A DNA stretch of 6,537 bases, from positions 1-6,537 of the forward strand of contig JACRND010000123.1 in NCBI GenBank assembly GCA_016234975.1, given 5' to 3'. The notes under the pieces are model-generated. The model made no database searches, was not told where the DNA came from, and worked only from the letters and a program-made list of their open reading frames with translations. Below are positions 4,868-6,537 of this stretch, in pieces. Each line of letters starts with the position of its first letter. Position 1 is the first letter of the stretch. The translations under genes were made by a program, and so were the position numbers. The stretch is from Nitrosarchaeum sp. (GTDB lineage Archaea > Thermoproteota > Nitrososphaeria > Nitrososphaerales > Nitrosopumilaceae).

Positions 4868-6537
4868 ATGGCTAAAATAATAGGAATAGATTTAGGAACA
4901 AGCAATTCTGCGGCTGCAGTAGTAATGGGTGGAAAACCAACTATTATTCCCGCAGCAGAGGGTGCTACGGTAGGTGGTAAGGCATTTCCCTCAGTTGTAG
5001 CATTTACTAAAACAGGTGAGCTTTTGGTAGGTGAACCTGCCCGAAGACAAGCCGTAACCAATCCTGACAGTACTATTGCTGCAGCAAAAAGAAAGATGGG
5101 CTCTGATTATATTTTTAAAATTCAAGATAAAAATTACAAACCTCAACAAATTTCAGCATTTATTCTTCAAAAAATAAAAAAAGATGCTGAAGCCTTTATT
5201 GGTGAACCAGTTGATAAAGCTGTAATCACTGTCCCTGCATATTTTGATGACAATCAACGTCAAGCAACTAAAGACGCAGGAACTATTGCCGGTCTTGATG
5301 TTGTAAGAATAATAAACGAACCAACAGCTGCGTCTTTGGCATTTGGATTAGATAAAACAAAAGAAGACATGAAAATTCTCGTATTTGACTTTGGTGGAGG
5401 AACACTAGATGTCACAATTATGGAGATGGGTGGCGGTGTCTTTGAGGTAATGAGTACCTCCGGTGATACGCAATTAGGTGGAACAGATATGGACAAAGTT
5501 GTAATTGATTATGTTCTTGATGAATTTAAGAAAAAAGAAGGAGTTGATTTATCTAAAGATAGTACTGCAATGGCTAGAATTAGAGAAGCTGCAGAAAAAG
5601 CAAAGATTGAACTTTCCACAGTTATGGAAACTGACATTAACCTTCCTTTCATTTCACATGATCCTTCATCAGGTGCAAAGAATCTTGAACTACGAATAAC
5701 ACGAGCAAAACTTGATGAATTAATTCGACCTATCATTCAACGATGTAAACCTTCTATGGAAAAAGCACTTGAAGATGCTAAACTATCAAAATCTGATATT
5801 AACAAAATTGTAATGGTTGGAGGACCAACAAGAATACCATCAGTGAAAAAATTTGTTGGTGAAGTACTTGGAAAAGAACCTGAGTCTGGTATAGATCCAA
5901 TGGAAGCGGTGGCTATGGGCGCAGCAATTCAGGCAGGAATTATTGCTGGTGATGTAACTAGCGATATTGTATTACTTGATGTAACTCCATTAACATTAGG
6001 AATCGAGACTTTAGGTGGAGTGAGGGAACCATTAATTGAAAGAAACACAACAATACCTACGTCAAAAAGTAAAGTTTTCACTACTGCAGCAGATAACCAG
6101 ACAGCAGTAACAATCCATGTAGTCCAAGGAGAAAGACCTATGGCAAATGATAATGTTTCTTTGGGAAGTTTTAATCTTACAGACTTACCGCCTGCTCCAA
6201 GAGGCATTCCTCAAATTGAGGTAAAATTTGACATTGATGCAAATGGAATAATCAATGTAGCTGCAAAAGATCTTGGTACAAAAAGGGAAGCAAAAATCAC
6301 CATTTCATCTAATTCAAAATTATCCAAAGAAGAAATTGAAAAACTAAAAGAAGATGCTGAAAAATTCTCTGATGAAGACAAAAAGAAAAAAGAAAAAATT
6401 GACCTAAAAAATGAAGCTGAAAGTTTTATCTATACTGTTGAAAAACTTGTAAATCATGATCTTAAAGATAAAATCTCCCAAGAACAGGGAATTAAAGTTA
6501 CTGATGCGGTAAAAGAAGTTAAAGAATCACTTGATAA
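4868..6537 (+). CDS. dnaK: DnaK (Hsp70) chaperone, C-terminus beyond window
   Basis: DnaK is the ATP-driven Hsp70 that binds unfolded peptides with DnaJ and GrpE. The frame is open for 556 codons to the right edge; about 60-80 residues of a full-length protein are missing. ATPase domain motifs: [10 protein letters not shown] (7-16, phosphate 1), [11 protein letters not shown] (150-160), [11 protein letters not shown] (172-182, phosphate 2) and [12 protein letters not shown] (315-326, adenosine). The interdomain linker is [13 protein letters not shown] (368-380). The beta substrate-binding domain runs to about 480 (GERPMANDN at 421-429, [14 protein letters not shown] at 455-468). A charged helical lid begins at about 485. 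The segment after MGSDYIF (77-83) is short: it lacks the roughly 23-residue insert of proteobacterial DnaK, as in Gram-positive and archaeal Hsp70s. dnaJ would be expected downstream but is not visible. Confidence 0.97.
   Translation, partial: MAKIIGIDLGTSNSAAAVVMGGKPTIIPAAEGATVGGKAFPSVVAFTKTGELLVGEPARRQAVTNPDSTIAAAKRKMGSDYIFKIQDKNYKPQQISAFILQKIKKDAEAFIGEPVDKAVITVPAYFDDNQRQATKDAGTIAGLDVVRIINEPTAASLAFGLDKTKEDMKILVFDFGGGTLDVTIMEMGGGVFEVMSTSGDTQLGGTDMDKVVIDYVLDEFKKKEGVDLSKDSTAMARIREAAEKAKIELSTVMETDINLPFISHDPSSGAKNLELRITRAKLDELIRPIIQRCKPSMEKALEDAKLSKSDINKIVMVGGPTRIPSVKKFVGEVLGKEPESGIDPMEAVAMGAAIQAGIIAGDVTSDIVLLDVTPLTLGIETLGGVREPLIERNTTIPTSKSKVFTTAADNQTAVTIHVVQGERPMANDNVSLGSFNLTDLPPAPRGIPQIEVKFDIDANGIINVAAKDLGTKREAKITISSNSKLSKEEIEKLKEDAEKFSDEDKKKKEKIDLKNEAESFIYTVEKLVNHDLKDKISQEQGIKVTDAVKEVKESLD

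Noticed and set aside
4807..6207. Minus-strand frames at 4807-5061, 5260-5496, 5509-5736 and 5929-6207, and a plus-strand frame at 5505-5699
   Set aside because: All overlap the well-conserved dnaK (and the end of grpE) and are shadows in other frames.

Overview
The window looks like chromosomal DNA of a low-GC archaeon, most likely a marine ammonia-oxidising member of the Nitrososphaerota (Thaumarchaeota, Nitrosopumilus-like). This rests on the very AT-rich coding sequence, TATA-type promoter elements, several starts without a Shine-Dalgarno sequence, a tRNA-Gln with the archaeal A1-U72 pair and no encoded CCA, a DUF354 protein, and an archaeal/Gram-positive-type DnaK behind GrpE. The assignment is an inference from gene content; no 16S or other marker gene is present.

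Left part (1-1809, minus strand): one uninterrupted reading frame enters from the right at an ATG at 1809 and runs off the left edge. It is a short NDP-sugar-dehydrogenase-like protein whose family-diagnostic Gly-Gly-His-Cys motif is split by a complete 379-residue intein (1161 down to 25) carrying a two-motif LAGLIDADG homing endonuclease. The intein sits exactly before the catalytic-position cysteine, so that cysteine is also the +1 splicing nucleophile. This is the most notable feature of the window.

Middle (1877-3052, minus strand): a tRNA-Gln (anticodon UUG) lies directly upstream of the intein-bearing gene. It is preceded by a DUF354 GT-B-fold glycosyltransferase-like protein that appears to start at TTG.

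Right part (3117-6537, plus strand): divergent from DUF354 across 64 bp lies a three-domain NDP-sugar-dehydrogenase-like protein that has lost the catalytic Cys motif. It is followed by grpE and by dnaK, which is cut by the right edge. GrpE and DnaK form the chaperone/nucleotide-exchange pair. The two dehydrogenase-like proteins and DUF354 suggest a nucleotide-sugar or surface-glycan role, but no substrate can be named. No CRISPR, insertion sequence, rRNA or phage gene is seen. There is no gene-free stretch over 300 bases.
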